Of a DNA stretch of 64,000 nt, positions 21,958 through 31,382 are shown piece after piece. Within the stretch, counting starts at the first letter, position 1. The number at the start of each line of letters is the position of its first letter. The notes beneath the pieces are model-generated. The model worked only from the letters and a program-made list of their open reading frames with translations. It did no database searches and had not been told where the DNA came from. Both the position numbers and the translations under genes were made by a program. The stretch comes from Coccinella septempunctata (lineage: Eukaryota > Arthropoda > Insecta > Coleoptera > Coccinellidae): the NCBI RefSeq assembly GCF_907165205.1, contig NC_058189.1:40326270-40390269 (forward strand), in the 5' to 3' direction.

Positions 21958-23922
21958 TTGTATTATTTCTACTCGAAAAAGAAATCCAAAAGAATCAAAT
22001 ACAATTCTCCAGAAATAACCGAAGTTAAAAATCGATTAGACACACTATTCATGTTGAAAACAATGGATCCAAATTTCTCACAAGAATATCAACGCACTAA
22101 AAAATATTATGACCAACTCTTAACTGATTTCAGGAAAAAAATGTATAATGATCAGATTTCCAAGTCGCAGAACAAGGCAAGAACTGTTTGGAATGTTGTT
22201 AAGCAAATAAAAGGTGATGGTAAAAATGTAAGCTGCCATATACCTGGTAAACCATATGAAGTAGCAAACCAACTGAACCAGCACTTCATCCTAAATATAA
22301 AAAATTTAATGAGTAACAAGGATAAAGTTGAGTTTAAATTTAAGATATCCAAAAAAGCTAACTCACTATTCCTAAACCCGGTAACAGAAAGTGAAACCAT
22401 TGAAACCATCAACAAACTGAAAAACAAGTGGAGCACTGGTTTGGATGAGATTCCTGTACCTATATTGAAAATCTGCGCAGAACAGTTAAGCAAACCGTTA
22501 ACTCATATAATCAACAATTCGTTTACTTATGGTATCTTCCCACAAACTTTAAAAACTGCTCTGGTTAAACCGTTATATAAAAAAGGAGACAGAGAAAGTG
22601 TAGAAAATTACAGACCAATCAGCTTACTTTCATTCTTCTCAAAAATCTTTGAGAAAGTAATCTTGACAAGAGTTATGGAATTCCTCGAAGTTAACCAATT
22701 TTTGGAAGACAGTCAACATGCATACAGAAAAAACCGGTCAGTTGTCACAGCAGTACACAGATCCACTAACCTAATACTTGAAGGATTCGAAAACATGGAA
22801 TTCACAACAGGAATATTTCTAGACCTTACTAAAGCATACGATAGCGTGGGACATGAATTACTGTTAAGAAAGTTGGAAGAATATGGAATAAGAGGCAAGG
22901 CACTGCAGTGGATAAGATCGTACCTCACTGGAAGGACACAAAAGGTAGAAATAACAAAAGAAGGGAAAAATTATAACTCAGAACTCATGCTAATGGAAGA
23001 AATAGGCGTTGTACAAGGTAGTACTCTAGGAGCATTGCTATTCCTAATTTTTACCAACGATATGGCTGGAAGCATTAAAAATGTTCAATGTGAGCTTGTG
23101 AACTTTGCAGATGACACCAATATCTTGCTGAAGTCGGTAGAAGTTAACCTTTTGACAGACCTAATGGAAAGATGCATGCAAAACATTAAAGAGTGGATAG
23201 CAGGAAATGGACTAATTTTAAATGAAGACAAGACCAATGTTATATATTTCAAGACATCCAGATCGAGGCAACAAACACCAACAACAGTGACAATCGACAA
23301 CAAGGAAATCAAAACAGCCAAACAAGTAAAATTTCTTGGACTTATGCTAGATGAACATCTTAACTGGGAATCACACATCGACATGATTACTGGAAAACTA
23401 AATAGTACATGGTATTCAATGAGAATAATAAAAAAATACGTTGACATCAAAACTATAAAAAATGTATACCATGCTGGATTTGAGTCTGTCCTCAGATACG
23501 GTGTGATCTTTTGGGGTCAGAGCACAGATGTCGAGAGGGTTTTCAGAATACAAAAGGGAGTCCTCAGAACCATCCTAGGGTTAAACCGAATATGCAGCTG
23601 CAGAGGACATTTCAGGAGTAACAATATCATGACGCTCTGCGGACTTTATATATATGAGCTCCTAATTTTCATGTTCAAAAACAGCGATTTATTTGAAGAT
23701 CTTAAAACAAAAAGCCTAAGAAATGAAAATTACATATACCCAAGACACCGATTAACTATATATGAAAAAGGATGTTTTTACACTTGCATAACTGTTTTCA
23801 ACGCACTGCCAGCAGAATTACAACAAGTGAAGTACTTCAGAAGCTTCAAAAGCAAAATACATGATTTTCTGATTAGATTAGAACCTTATACAATACAGGA
23901 ATATTTAGAAAGGAGACGATAG
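21958..23922 (+). CDS. LINE reverse transcriptase, open frame
   Basis: A 654-codon frame without stops. Visible RT blocks are L-K-T-A-L-V-K-P-L-Y-K-K-G-D, E-N-Y-R-P-I-S-L-L (motif 1), G-I-F-L-D-L-T-K-A-Y-D-S-V (motif A, catalytic D), V-V-Q-G-S-T-L-G-A-L-L-F (motif B), V-N-F-A-D-D-T-N-I-L-L (motif C, catalytic DD) and V-K-F-L-G-L-M-L-D (motif E region). A C-terminal domain typical of CR1/jockey-group LINEs follows (F-W-G near 520, H-R-L-T near 605, F-N-A-L-P near 620). The polymerase copies LINE RNA into DNA at the nicked target. The first six codons belong to the host transposon and the start is TTG, so the native start is lost. The intact frame suggests a recent insertion. The endonuclease domain is missing. 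Minus-strand frames in this span are shadows. Confidence 0.9.
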   Translation: MYYFYSKKKSKRIKYNSPEITEVKNRLDTLFMLKTMDPNFSQEYQRTKKYYDQLLTDFRKKMYNDQISKSQNKARTVWNVVKQIKGDGKNVSCHIPGKPYEVANQLNQHFILNIKNLMSNKDKVEFKFKISKKANSLFLNPVTESETIETINKLKNKWSTGLDEIPVPILKICAEQLSKPLTHIINNSFTYGIFPQTLKTALVKPLYKKGDRESVENYRPISLLSFFSKIFEKVILTRVMEFLEVNQFLEDSQHAYRKNRSVVTAVHRSTNLILEGFENMEFTTGIFLDLTKAYDSVGHELLLRKLEEYGIRGKALQWIRSYLTGRTQKVEITKEGKNYNSELMLMEEIGVVQGSTLGALLFLIFTNDMAGSIKNVQCELVNFADDTNILLKSVEVNLLTDLMERCMQNIKEWIAGNGLILNEDKTNVIYFKTSRSRQQTPTTVTIDNKEIKTAKQVKFLGLMLDEHLNWESHIDMITGKLNSTWYSMRIIKKYVDIKTIKNVYHAGFESVLRYGVIFWGQSTDVERVFRIQKGVLRTILGLNRICSCRGHFRSNNIMTLCGLYIYELLIFMFKNSDLFEDLKTKSLRNENYIYPRHRLTIYEKGCFYTCITVFNALPAELQQVKYFRSFKSKIHDFLIRLEPYTIQEYLERRR

Positions 23923-24020
23923 ATCCAATTCAATTTGATATTGACAATTCCATATTTAGCATTAATTGTTCAATTGATGTAATTTATGGAAAATAAATAT
24001 TACTACTACTACTACTACTA
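21975..24020 (+). mobile_element. 5'-truncated LINE (CR1/jockey-like) inserted in copy A
   Basis: Comparison with the reverse complement of copy B (24786-24950) shows the host element reading ttctactcatgatctgg without interruption. In copy A that site is split: LINE sequence starts after ctactc at about 21974, and the host sequence resumes with ctcatcatctgg after 24020. The LINE lacks ORF1 and endonuclease (5' truncation, usual for target-primed reverse transcription). It ends with a short 3' UTR, AATAAATAT and a (TAC)n tail. A microsatellite tail rather than poly(A) fits CR1/L2-type elements better than classical jockey. Confidence 0.85.
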
Positions 24021-24021
24021 C
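24000..24021. repeat. (TAC)n microsatellite, LINE 3' tail
   Basis: Seven TAC/ACT repeats directly follow AATAAATAT at the LINE end and merge with the ctc of the target site. Confidence 0.85.
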
Positions 24022-24059
24022 TCATCATCTGGACAACAGAACTTCGATCAATAGATCAA

Positions 24060-24787
24060 TCCTCTAGTATGTTGCAAGGTGAATGTTGCAACCTCTTCGG
24101 CAGGGCTGCTTCGCCTTTTTGTTGCGAAACGTCTCGCAACGTTGCAAGCAGTGACTTTCTTTCCATTTCATTCTGAAGGGAGTGAGAAGCTTGCAACATC
24201 TTGAAACAAAATGTTGCATTCGATCATTTCGAACCTTCGGTAGAGCACCTACTAAATTTGATGCGAAACACCTCGCAACATCTCGCAACGTCTCGCAACG
24301 TTTCGAACCCGTGTTGCAAGCGGTGCGTGCCGTCCCATTTGATTCTGAAGAAAATGCGGAGCTTGCAACATCTTGCAACATCCCGCAACGTCTCGCAACA
24401 AAATGTTGCGTTTCCAGCCTAAGGCTGGAAACGCACCGGATGCAACATTTTGTTGCGAGGCGTTGCGGGATGTTGCAAGATGTTGCAAGCTCCGCATTTT
24501 CTTCAGAATCAAATGGGACGGCACGCACCGCTTGCAACACGGGTTCGAAATGTTGCGAGACGTTGCGAGATGTTGCGAGGTGTTTCGCATCAAATTTAGT
24601 AGGTGCTCTACCGAAGTTTCGAAATGATCGAATGCAACATTTTGTTTCAAGATGTTGCAAGCTTCTCGTTCCCTTCAGAATGAAATGGGAAGAAAGTCAC
24701 TGCTTGCAACGTTGCGAGACGTTTCGCAACAAAAAGGCGAAGCAGCCCTGCCGAAGAGGTTGCAACATTCACCTTGCAACATACTAG
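24060..24787. repeat. large palindrome of GTTGC subterminal repeats at the A/B junction
   Basis: Centred on GCC-TAA-GGC at 24417-24425, the two right ends of copies A and B form inverted arms of about 360 bases with few mismatches. Each arm is made of many short GTTGCGAGA, GTTGCGGGA and TTGCAAC words in both orientations, interspersed with an ACGCACCG block. Such arrays are expected binding sites for transposon proteins. Long frames on both strands (24064-24660 and 24182-24787) arise because the repeats and their complements lack stops. They mirror each other and are not genes. Confidence 0.85.
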
Positions 24788-25520
24788 AGGATTGATCTAT
24801 TGATCGAAGTCCAGATCATGAGTAGAAATAATACAAACTATACTTTAGTCAATAGTTGATTTAGGTCACTTTTTGCTTTTACATTATGAGGCATACTGTA
24901 TCTCATTGCGTCACCAATGCAAGAAAATTTATACCTGTACTATTCTGTAATTAAAATTTGACTGTTTTCTTCATCGTACGCTACATATTCGTAACTCACA
25001 AATGAAAAGAAAACAACCATAATTGAGTAAACTCATGCAGTAAAAATGATTATATCCACAGCAATCATCAAACTCTAGTGCCATTACATATTTGGAGACA
25101 AATATTCTATTTTTAAATTCATTTCCAATTTTTCACACTAAACATAGTCAGACGACACTCGATATTTTTGACAGACTTCCCCTTTCAAGTTTCAGGAGTT
25201 TCTGAAAAAACAAAAAACCTGATGGCCAAATAATATAGTTGTAGGTTTTTTTTTCATAATCATAATCATAATTTATTATTTTCCATATAAAGATATAGGA
25301 AAAACGTCATGAAAATTACAATACATATAAGGCTTACTTGGAGCGATTCATTAAAGAACTTATTTTTCAGTATCAAGCACAAAAAAATAGCAAAAGCGCA
25401 GTGCAGTTTTTATTTGTTTCCCATTTGTAAACGACAGTTTCCAAAAACACAATATTAATCAAGAAAGTTTATTTTATCAAATCACTAACTTGTAAAACTG
25501 ACAGTTAACTTGCAAAATTT

Positions 25521-26276
25521 TTACAAGTTAGTAGTATTATTTACATTAGAAAATTTTGTTTTATCGTCATATATGTTGAAAATCATGGTACAATTGTTAT
25601 TTCCAGTAACACAGATTTTTGATGATGAAAGAGTTGATACTGGCCGAAGATTTACATATTTTCTGTATAACATGCAGGGCTTGAAGCTGCAGCCATCATC
25701 GGTTATGGAATCTTCTTGTTGTTAAATTTTTTGTTTGCCGCAATGTCACAATAACGTATTTTCCCATATCTTCTACATCATGCATGTTTAAGGAGAGAAT
25801 TTCGTCACATCGACAACATCCAGAAATCCCAAATATTGTTACAATTTTCGCCAGCAACCACTGGTCATCAGGAGCATGTAAAAGAAATTGTTCAGCCTCT
25901 TCTTTACTTAATACCTTGGCCTTTTTTGGCGTATAACGCTCATTTTTTCGTTTCAGAAACGCTATTACCTTTTGAAATCTGCAAATGACAATTTAACGTC
26001 ATATTTTTCAATAAATTTTTTAAGGAAAACAAACCTGAGAACAGGGGCATTTTCTTTCATTTCCAAGCAGCTTTTCAGCATAGAGCATTTTGCCCATAAA
26101 GTATTAGGGCTGAATCTAGCTGAACAAAACATCTTCAGTTACCCCAATCACGCTATTTTTGTTTTGCCACTTTTGAAGTCGTCGTATTCTCGCTCGTACC
26201 TTGAAGCTGATTTTGCAGGTAATAAACTTGAAGCTACACTGCTGGCTGCCTCAATAATTTCTTTTGGTACATTCAT
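25521..26276 (-). pseudogene. tyrosine-recombinase-like (Crypton-type) gene remnant, copy B
   Basis: ATG at 26276 opens M-N-V-P-K-E-I-I-E-A-A-S, S-L-L-P-A-K-S-A-S-R-Y, then a frameshift. Later segments include F-S-P-N-T-L-W-A-K, an intron like that of copy A, F-L-K-R-K-N-E-R-Y-T-P-K-K-A-K and E-E-A-E-Q-F-L-L. Copy B keeps I-F-G-I-S-G-C-C-R-C-D-E-I-L-S-L-N, which aligns with the catalytic-arginine box of tyrosine recombinases (G-x-x-R-x-x-E-L) as found in insect Crypton-like proteins (GACRREELxxM). The later catalytic His/Arg/Tyr boxes are not seen. It ends with the same L-Y-R-K-Y-V-N-L-R-P block and tail as copy A. Stops and shifts make it a pseudogene. Confidence 0.65.
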
Positions 26277-26479
26277 TTTCGCTTTCGCCAGAACAAATGT
26301 AAAGAAAAATAAACAGACATCATTTGCGACAAATTATTGGAATTTATCTAACCTTTTTACAAATGAGAAACAAATAAAATATAAAACAATACAAGCAAGG
26401 TAACGGGTTTTACTGGCTCAAGGAGCTAAAAACCCTATTATCTTGCTAGTATATACTATAGGACATTTCTCAATAGTCT

Positions 26480-26767
26480 TCATGACCTCCAAACTCTCCG
26501 AAATAATAATAATAATGAATAATAATTATAATATAAATAATAATAATAATTCGTATCTTGCTTGCGAATTTTTTCTTTGATTAAACTCAAAAGATGGTCG
26601 AAAGTTTCGATGTTCATTAGGCAATAGTTATAAAATTTCTCTGGATCATTCCTGAGCTCTCCAATGAATCCCAGTATGTTTCTTTTTTTGTTTAAAGGAT
26701 GTATCCAAATCTTCTTTTCAGGTTCCAATAATTGAAGAAAATGCCATATAAGGATATTCGGGTCCAT
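26480..26767 (-). pseudogene. PIF/Harbinger transposase N-terminal fragment (copy B, open frame)
   Basis: A 95-residue open frame, the counterpart of the copy A fragment without its stop. It reads W-I-H-P-L-N-K-K-R, G-F-I-G-E-L-R-N-D-P-E-K-F-Y-N-Y, F-D-H-L-L-S-L-I and K-I-R-K-Q-D-T-N, then a tyrosine-rich stretch encoded by an ATA/ATT microsatellite. Harbinger transposases are usually 350-450 residues with a DDE domain; here only the N-terminal region remains. Conservation of the truncation in both copies means it arose before they diverged and spread in this form. Confidence 0.75.
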
Positions 26768-26984
26768 TTTCTATACGTATACAAATTAATTCACCTCGAA
26801 AACACGAAAGTCGAAATACGCGTGATCCTGTCAAACTTCAGAAATACACTAGGAAAAATTTGTTGCAACCGAAATGTTGCAAGCGAAAGATAGTTAGATT
26901 TTAACTTGCAACATTTTGTTGCGAGACAAAATGATGCGCAACGTCTTGCAACAAAATGTTGCATCCGGTGCGTTTCCAGCCTAA

Positions 26985-28239
26985 TGCTAAGAGCACGTCC
27001 AGTTTTACCCACCTAAACACAGTTACACGAACTCTAACTGCTGCCAGCTCTCGGACTATGAAGTTTGCTTTGTAGAGGACCTTCTCAAACAGTTATAGCC
27101 GAATGTTGTTCAGTAGTTTGTTGCTAGCACCTGAGTAGACAGCAGCAATGCATTGACCGCCTCTCTAACTTTCTCAGCTATATCGTTGGGGTCCACGAAA
27201 ATATAATATTCTGAAAATCTTCTTCACTTCATTCTTATCTGCCTGAAAAAGGCTGACATGATGTCAGGCGCTGAAGATGTGAAGAAATAATATTTGTTTT
27301 CTTGTGCTTTTGAGAACTTACATAAGTCATTTGGATTTTTAGCACATGTGTGCTGCTTCCCTTTTCCTAGTTTATTTTTTTGAATTTTGCAATCTATTTT
27401 GAACTAGACTGTGCTATAGATTTGCCAAAGCTGGAAATTTTTCGATTCTTGGATGAAAACAGATGATATAGGCGAAGGAAGCCAATTTTTTTCTTCTTTT
27501 GAACTGAGTAGGAAAAAATTGCTAAATTTTAGCGACCGTTTGTGGCGGAACAACTTGTATGATTCGAACAACCTTGATGTCATTTAAAAAACTATTTTCT
27601 ATAATAAATTTCTTGTTCGATGCACTCTCCTCAGTGAGAATTGCGAAAAAACAAAAAAAGGATGCAAATTTCGAGGATAATTGGTCCCAGAAGTTAAACC
27701 CTAGTAGAAAATTATCGCAAACTTCACTTTTTTCATATTTTGGATGCCGTCCGTCCTTTGAACTTATTTCCAGTTCGTAAGCAATTCTTAGGAAGCACTG
27801 CTCTTTTTGATCTAACTTGCCTAGGCTACAGAAATATTTCCTATATTTACAAAGCATTTGCTTATGAGTATATGTTTTGAAATAATCTATTGAGTGGCAA
27901 CTCCTAAAAGCTCAGAGTCCACTTGAAACAAACTACGAATCTGGAGACCAGACTCACAAATCGACATAGATATCAGAAACATGCAGCTTCAGATTGGTAG
28001 ACTGCACGTATCCACGTGTCACAACTGAAAATAGTCACTTCAACGCTTTTGAGCCAGTCTTCATTCCTCTTCATAAAACTAGGGCTTTCGTGGAACCTAA
28101 ATGATATACCCTGCTCAAAAATTGAAGTTGATATTTGGGAGAAAACTTACTTTTTGCACATCAAATTGTCAGTATTGCTATACATACTATGTAGGGAACT
28201 ATACATACTATGTAGGGAGGTGACTACTTACGTTGTTTA
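26985..28239. other. no recognisable gene
   Basis: The frames at 27522-27857 (minus) and 27559-27780 (plus) overlap and show no family signature. A 15-bp palindrome ctgacatgatgtcag lies near 27254. Near 28180-28220 the phrase tatacatactatgtaggga occurs twice. Confidence 0.35.
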
Positions 28240-28275
28240 CACACAAACACGCACACATACACACACACACACGCA

Positions 28276-28310
<35 letters not shown>
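28240..28310. repeat. (CA)n microsatellite
   Basis: About 70 bases of nearly pure AC/CA repeats with a few interruptions. The frames that read through it (28016-28345 plus and 28208-28594 minus) give His-Thr or Cys-Val runs and are artefacts. Confidence 0.95.
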
Positions 28311-28313
<3 letters not shown>

Positions 28314-28805
28314 ATTGTCCTCCTGAGATTCAATGGCTCAGTTAGAAAACTTTTAAAAAGCTCATTTCTTGGAAGTATATGATATTTTTGTGGTTTGTTT
28401 GTGCGTTGCAACTCATTTGGTGATTGTTGAAGATTAATCTTCGTTGCATTATTTATTTTTCTGAATGTTGATATCGAGTATTTTTTGAGTAGTTGACAGT
28501 AATAAAATTGATTGAAACAAGTTGTCAGTCGAAAAACTGGGTAAAAACTAAAGGTTTTTACACAAAGGGTGTTTAATTGTACAAACCTAAACAATAGTTG
28601 TCCTTTGGCATAAAAGTAACTAAAATATGGAGAGGTATGGTATGGTTACAAGAAGTAAAAGCAAATCTTTACAAGCTCTTCATAACCAAACTTGTTGTGT
28701 GAAGGGGAAAGAAGATGGAGAGGTGAGAATACTGTCTTCGAAATAAGATGGACAGATAGGAAATCGAAATAAGAGATCTTAAATAAAAAGCTTTCGTTTG
28801 ATATT

Positions 28806-30366
28806 ATAGGTGCAGATGAGAATGTACAAAAATTGAATGATGTTTACACTCTTCCTGACATGGATCTTCCTGTTAAATCTGTGAATGCAAAGAAATTAAA
28901 AGAAGAGTGGAAACATCTTAGGAACGTTGATTTTGCTGATTATTCAAATGTGAAACCTCAACTCCCCATAGGTCAAGATAACTGAGATCTGATTGTTACT
29001 AGAGAAATACTAAAAGGTCCGAAAAATTCTCCGGCTCTGTCCAGAACTAAACTGGGTTGGATTCTACATGGAAACCTGAGAGAATTTAGGGGTAGAGTAG
29101 ATAAAGCGATCTTACATATCAGATATCAAAATTTGGATCCTTTGGATGAACTCCACAATTTGGTAAAGGATTTTTTCACAACTGAATCTCTAGGTGAAAA
29201 GTATCAAATAATGAAATTTTGTGTAAGGAAGACGAAGCAGCACGAAATTTAATCAAAAAAATTTCCCATAGAGGTGGAGAAAGGTGGGAAACAGGCCTTA
29301 TTTGGAAAACAACGGAAGTATATTTTCCTAATTCGAAGCCACTCGCAATTCAACGTTTACTCTATATTAATGAACGCAATAAGAGTTTTTCTGATGCATA
29401 CGAGAATTAAATGAAGGAATATGTTGATAAAAGTTATGCGAGAAAATTGGAATTGGATGAAATTGAAGGAAAAACACAAAAGGTTTGGTATTTAACTCAT
29501 TTCGGAGTTGTTGATGAAAACAAACCAAGAAAATTGAGATTTGGTTTAGATGCTGCTGCTAAAGTTGATGGCACAAGTTTGAAGGATCTCCTTCTAAGAG
29601 GTCCTGATTTATATAACTCTCTGGTCGAAAAATTGATGAAATTTAGAGACTGAAAATTTGTTTTTTGTGTTTTTTGTTTTAACCTAAATACAAAAATAAG
29701 GAGAGAGGATCCATCAGCTCAAAGATTTTTCTGGTATGACAAAATCAACAATACAATAGCAGAGTATGCAATGGAGGCAATGATCTTCGGAGCAGTATGC
29801 TCACCACTTGCTGCACAGTACATCAAAAACAGAAATGCTTCTGAATTCCAAGATGAATATCCACGAGCAGCTAATGCTATCAAATATACTCATTACATGG
29901 ACGACTATTTAGATAGTGTAGATACCGTAGAAGAAGTAATTCAGCTGATAAAAGAAGTTATTCATATACATTCAGAAGGAGGATTTGAAATACGATGTTG
30001 GATAAGTAATTCTAAGGAAATTCTAAATCAAGTTCCTGACGAATTGAGAAACATAGATTGTAATTCGACCACCGAAAATATTCTACCAACGGAAAGAATA
30101 ATGGGATCCAAATGAGGGCTCTTTATGCTTTCCCTTGAACTGCCATAAAGTGAATAAAAAAATTTTAACTCGTGAAAGAACACCTACCAAACGAGAAATA
30201 CTAAAGATCATTATGTCGATCTATGTTCCCCCGTCATTTTACAAGTTGTCTGGAGATCTGAAATCTCTTGGGATGAAAAAATAAGTGCATCTTCAGAACG
30301 AAAATGGTTTAAATGGTTGAAAGAATTTGAGAAGATAAAAGAATTGAAAATCGATAGATGTTACTT
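28806..30366 (+). pseudogene. BEL/Pao retrotransposon pol remnant
   Basis: Broken plus-strand frames follow the BEL/Pao pol order. The protease-to-RT region shows P-I-G-Q-D-N, a TGA where family members have Trp, then L-I-V-T-R-E-I, S-R-T-K-L-G-W-I-L-H-G. The RT start is G-E-R-W-E-T-G-L-I-W-K (29285), L-L-Y-I-N-E-R, K-V-W-Y-L-T-H-F-G-V-V and F-G-L-D-A-A-A with G-T-S-L-K-D-L-L-L-R-G-P-D-L. After a disrupted 55-base gap come A-Q-R-F-F-W, G-A-V-C-S-P-L-A-A-Q-Y and Y-M-D-D-Y-L-D-S near 29897, the catalytic box. It ends with P-T-K-R-E-I-L-K, a short deletion, W-R-S-E-I-S-W-D-E and L-K-I-D-R-C-Y. No LTRs, gag or integrase were found. An old fragment with at least two frameshifts and several stops. 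Confidence 0.85.
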
Positions 30367-30455
30367 TAAATAGGAAAGTGTACCCATTGTGTGAGTTAGG
30401 ATTAAACTAAAAATACGTAAGGAGGGTCTCAATTTCACAGTTTTATTTCTCGAAA

Positions 30456-30500
30456 TTACGACCGGTTTCGGGATGTCTGAACGCATCCCATCTTCAGGTT
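30456..30500 (-). ncRNA. hammerhead-ribozyme-like motif 2
   Basis: Minus-strand order: CTGAAGA, stem II (GGGATG / CATCCC with an 8-base loop), GAAA, the palindrome CCGG, then TC. This fits the hammerhead core CUGANGA - stem II - GAAA - stem III - UH. The self-complementary CCGG in place of a hairpin stem III resembles short-helix-III hammerheads of Penelope-like retroelements, which may work as dimers. Stem I pairing is weak in the immediate flanks. No Penelope reverse transcriptase was recognised nearby. Confidence 0.5.
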
Positions 30501-30588
30501 CCTGTGATGGACTACAGTTACAAACTAGGAGTTCGGTTATAAAATTCAAAAATTCACAAATACAAATAAAACAAGCATACATAGGAAA

Positions 30589-30620
30589 GATGTTTACAAA
30601 ATGTAAATTTTGTAAACATC
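30589..30620. other. perfect 14-bp inverted repeat (hairpin)
   Basis: GATGTTTACAAAAT and ATTTTGTAAACATC are separated by GTAA. It lies 90 bases from hammerhead-like motif 2, between the BEL remnant and a Tc1 remnant, so it is either part of the motif-bearing repeat or a short element. Confidence 0.85.
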
Positions 30621-30624
30621 ATGA

Positions 30625-31100
30625 GTTGTTAAGCTAAGAGGGGATGCTGGTCGAAGAGCAAGAGCTACAACCCTTACACAAGATCGGATGATACAGTTCT
30701 CAAGAAGAAGAATTCTTTCTTCACAGCACACCGAATTAATGAAAGATCATCCCAGCAAGCTACCGGTACGATAGTTTCTGGCAAAATTAACCAAAATAGA
30801 TTTCATAGCTTCAATTTGAGGCAGTCACCCGCGATTGAGTAAGGAGCGTAGTGTAAGATATTTTTGGTCTGCCTGTTTACAGATAATTCCAGATTGAGCA
30901 TAAGTTTGATGGGCTAATGTTCGTGGCGAGAATGGGGCTCAACGCTATAATGAATGGCATGACGCCAACAAACCTTTTCGGTGGTGCTTCAGTGTGAGTT
31001 TGGAGAGGCATTCGTTTCAATAGGCGCAAGTATCTTATTATCTCCATCAATGAAACTATACCAGCGTTAAGCCATCATGATTTGATTGTAGAACCTTTTA
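30625..31100 (+). pseudogene. Tc1-like transposase, highly degenerate
   Basis: The plus strand contains G-R-R-A-R-A-T-T-L-T-Q-D-R (N-terminal HTH region of Tc1-type proteins), then V-C-L-F-T-D-N-S-R-L-S-I-S near 30870, corresponding to the first catalytic block (LFTDESRF) with its Asp retained. A shifted R-G-E-N-G-A-Q-R-Y-N-E block follows, resembling R-x-G-x-R-Y. Many stops and shifts are present. No inverted ends were located. Confidence 0.5.
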
Positions 31101-31382
31101 TTTTTACCTTTGCTACAGCCATCTATTAGGCTACCCGACGATGTCAAACAGTTTCAGGGAAGAAAATTCAAAGTGTGTTCAAATGGGCATCCTGTATACA
31201 AAATTGTTAGATTATATAAGAATCATAAAAGCATCTCCAGGTGAACCACGTGTCTTTGTTTGAAAACTCATTTTGTGAAAATCGTATAATCTGTTTCAAG
31301 TTCAATTATGGATTTTCATCAAGTATCGAACACATCAATTCAAAATTGTTTTTCATTTTCACCTACATTATTATTATATGTA

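Larger units (their letters stand above)
20226..24419 (+). mobile_element. PIF/Harbinger-type element, copy A (with inserted LINE)
   Basis: Begins GGCTGGAAACGCACCGG and ends with the inverted CGTTTCCAGCC. Flanking TAA occurs at 20223-20225 and 24420-24422, the 3-bp TWA target duplication typical of PIF/Harbinger. From the left it holds subterminal GTTGC/TTGCAAC motifs, a truncated Harbinger transposase start (20440), a tyrosine-recombinase-like gene remnant (20975-21717), a LINE insertion (about 21975-24020) and a dense right-end array of GTTGCGAGA/TTGCAAC repeats. Copy B follows in opposite orientation after one TAA. Without the LINE copy A would be about 2.15 kb. Confidence 0.85.
24423..26981 (-). 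mobile_element. PIF/Harbinger-type element, copy B (inverted)
   Basis: Runs from GGCTGGAAACGCACCGG at 24423 to the inverted CCGGTGCGTTTCCAGCC at 26981, with TAA on both sides (24420-24422 and 26982-26984). On the minus strand it has the same order as copy A: transposase start, recombinase gene remnant, right-end array. It lacks the LINE but has about 450 extra bases (about 24955-25420) that include a LINE-like 3' end: an AATAATAAATTATGATTATG run followed by A's, read on the minus strand. It either retained a segment deleted in A or received a separate insertion. Confidence 0.85.

Noticed and set aside
22152..23450. Minus-strand frames of 71-121 codons
   Set aside because: Antisense shadows of the LINE reverse transcriptase frame, whose motifs are clear on the plus strand.
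24064..24787. Two long mirrored open frames of about 200 codons, one on each strand
   Set aside because: They read through GTTGC-type subterminal repeats of a palindrome and translate to nearly the same repetitive peptide on both strands. No protein family, and the frame follows from the repeat words lacking stops.
27250..27290. CTGAAGATG followed by GAAA, considered as a fourth hammerhead-like motif
   Set aside because: The bases between the two boxes cannot form a stem II and no stem III palindrome follows.
28016..28594. Frames rich in His-Thr or Cys-Val
   Set aside because: Direct translation of the (CA)n microsatellite.
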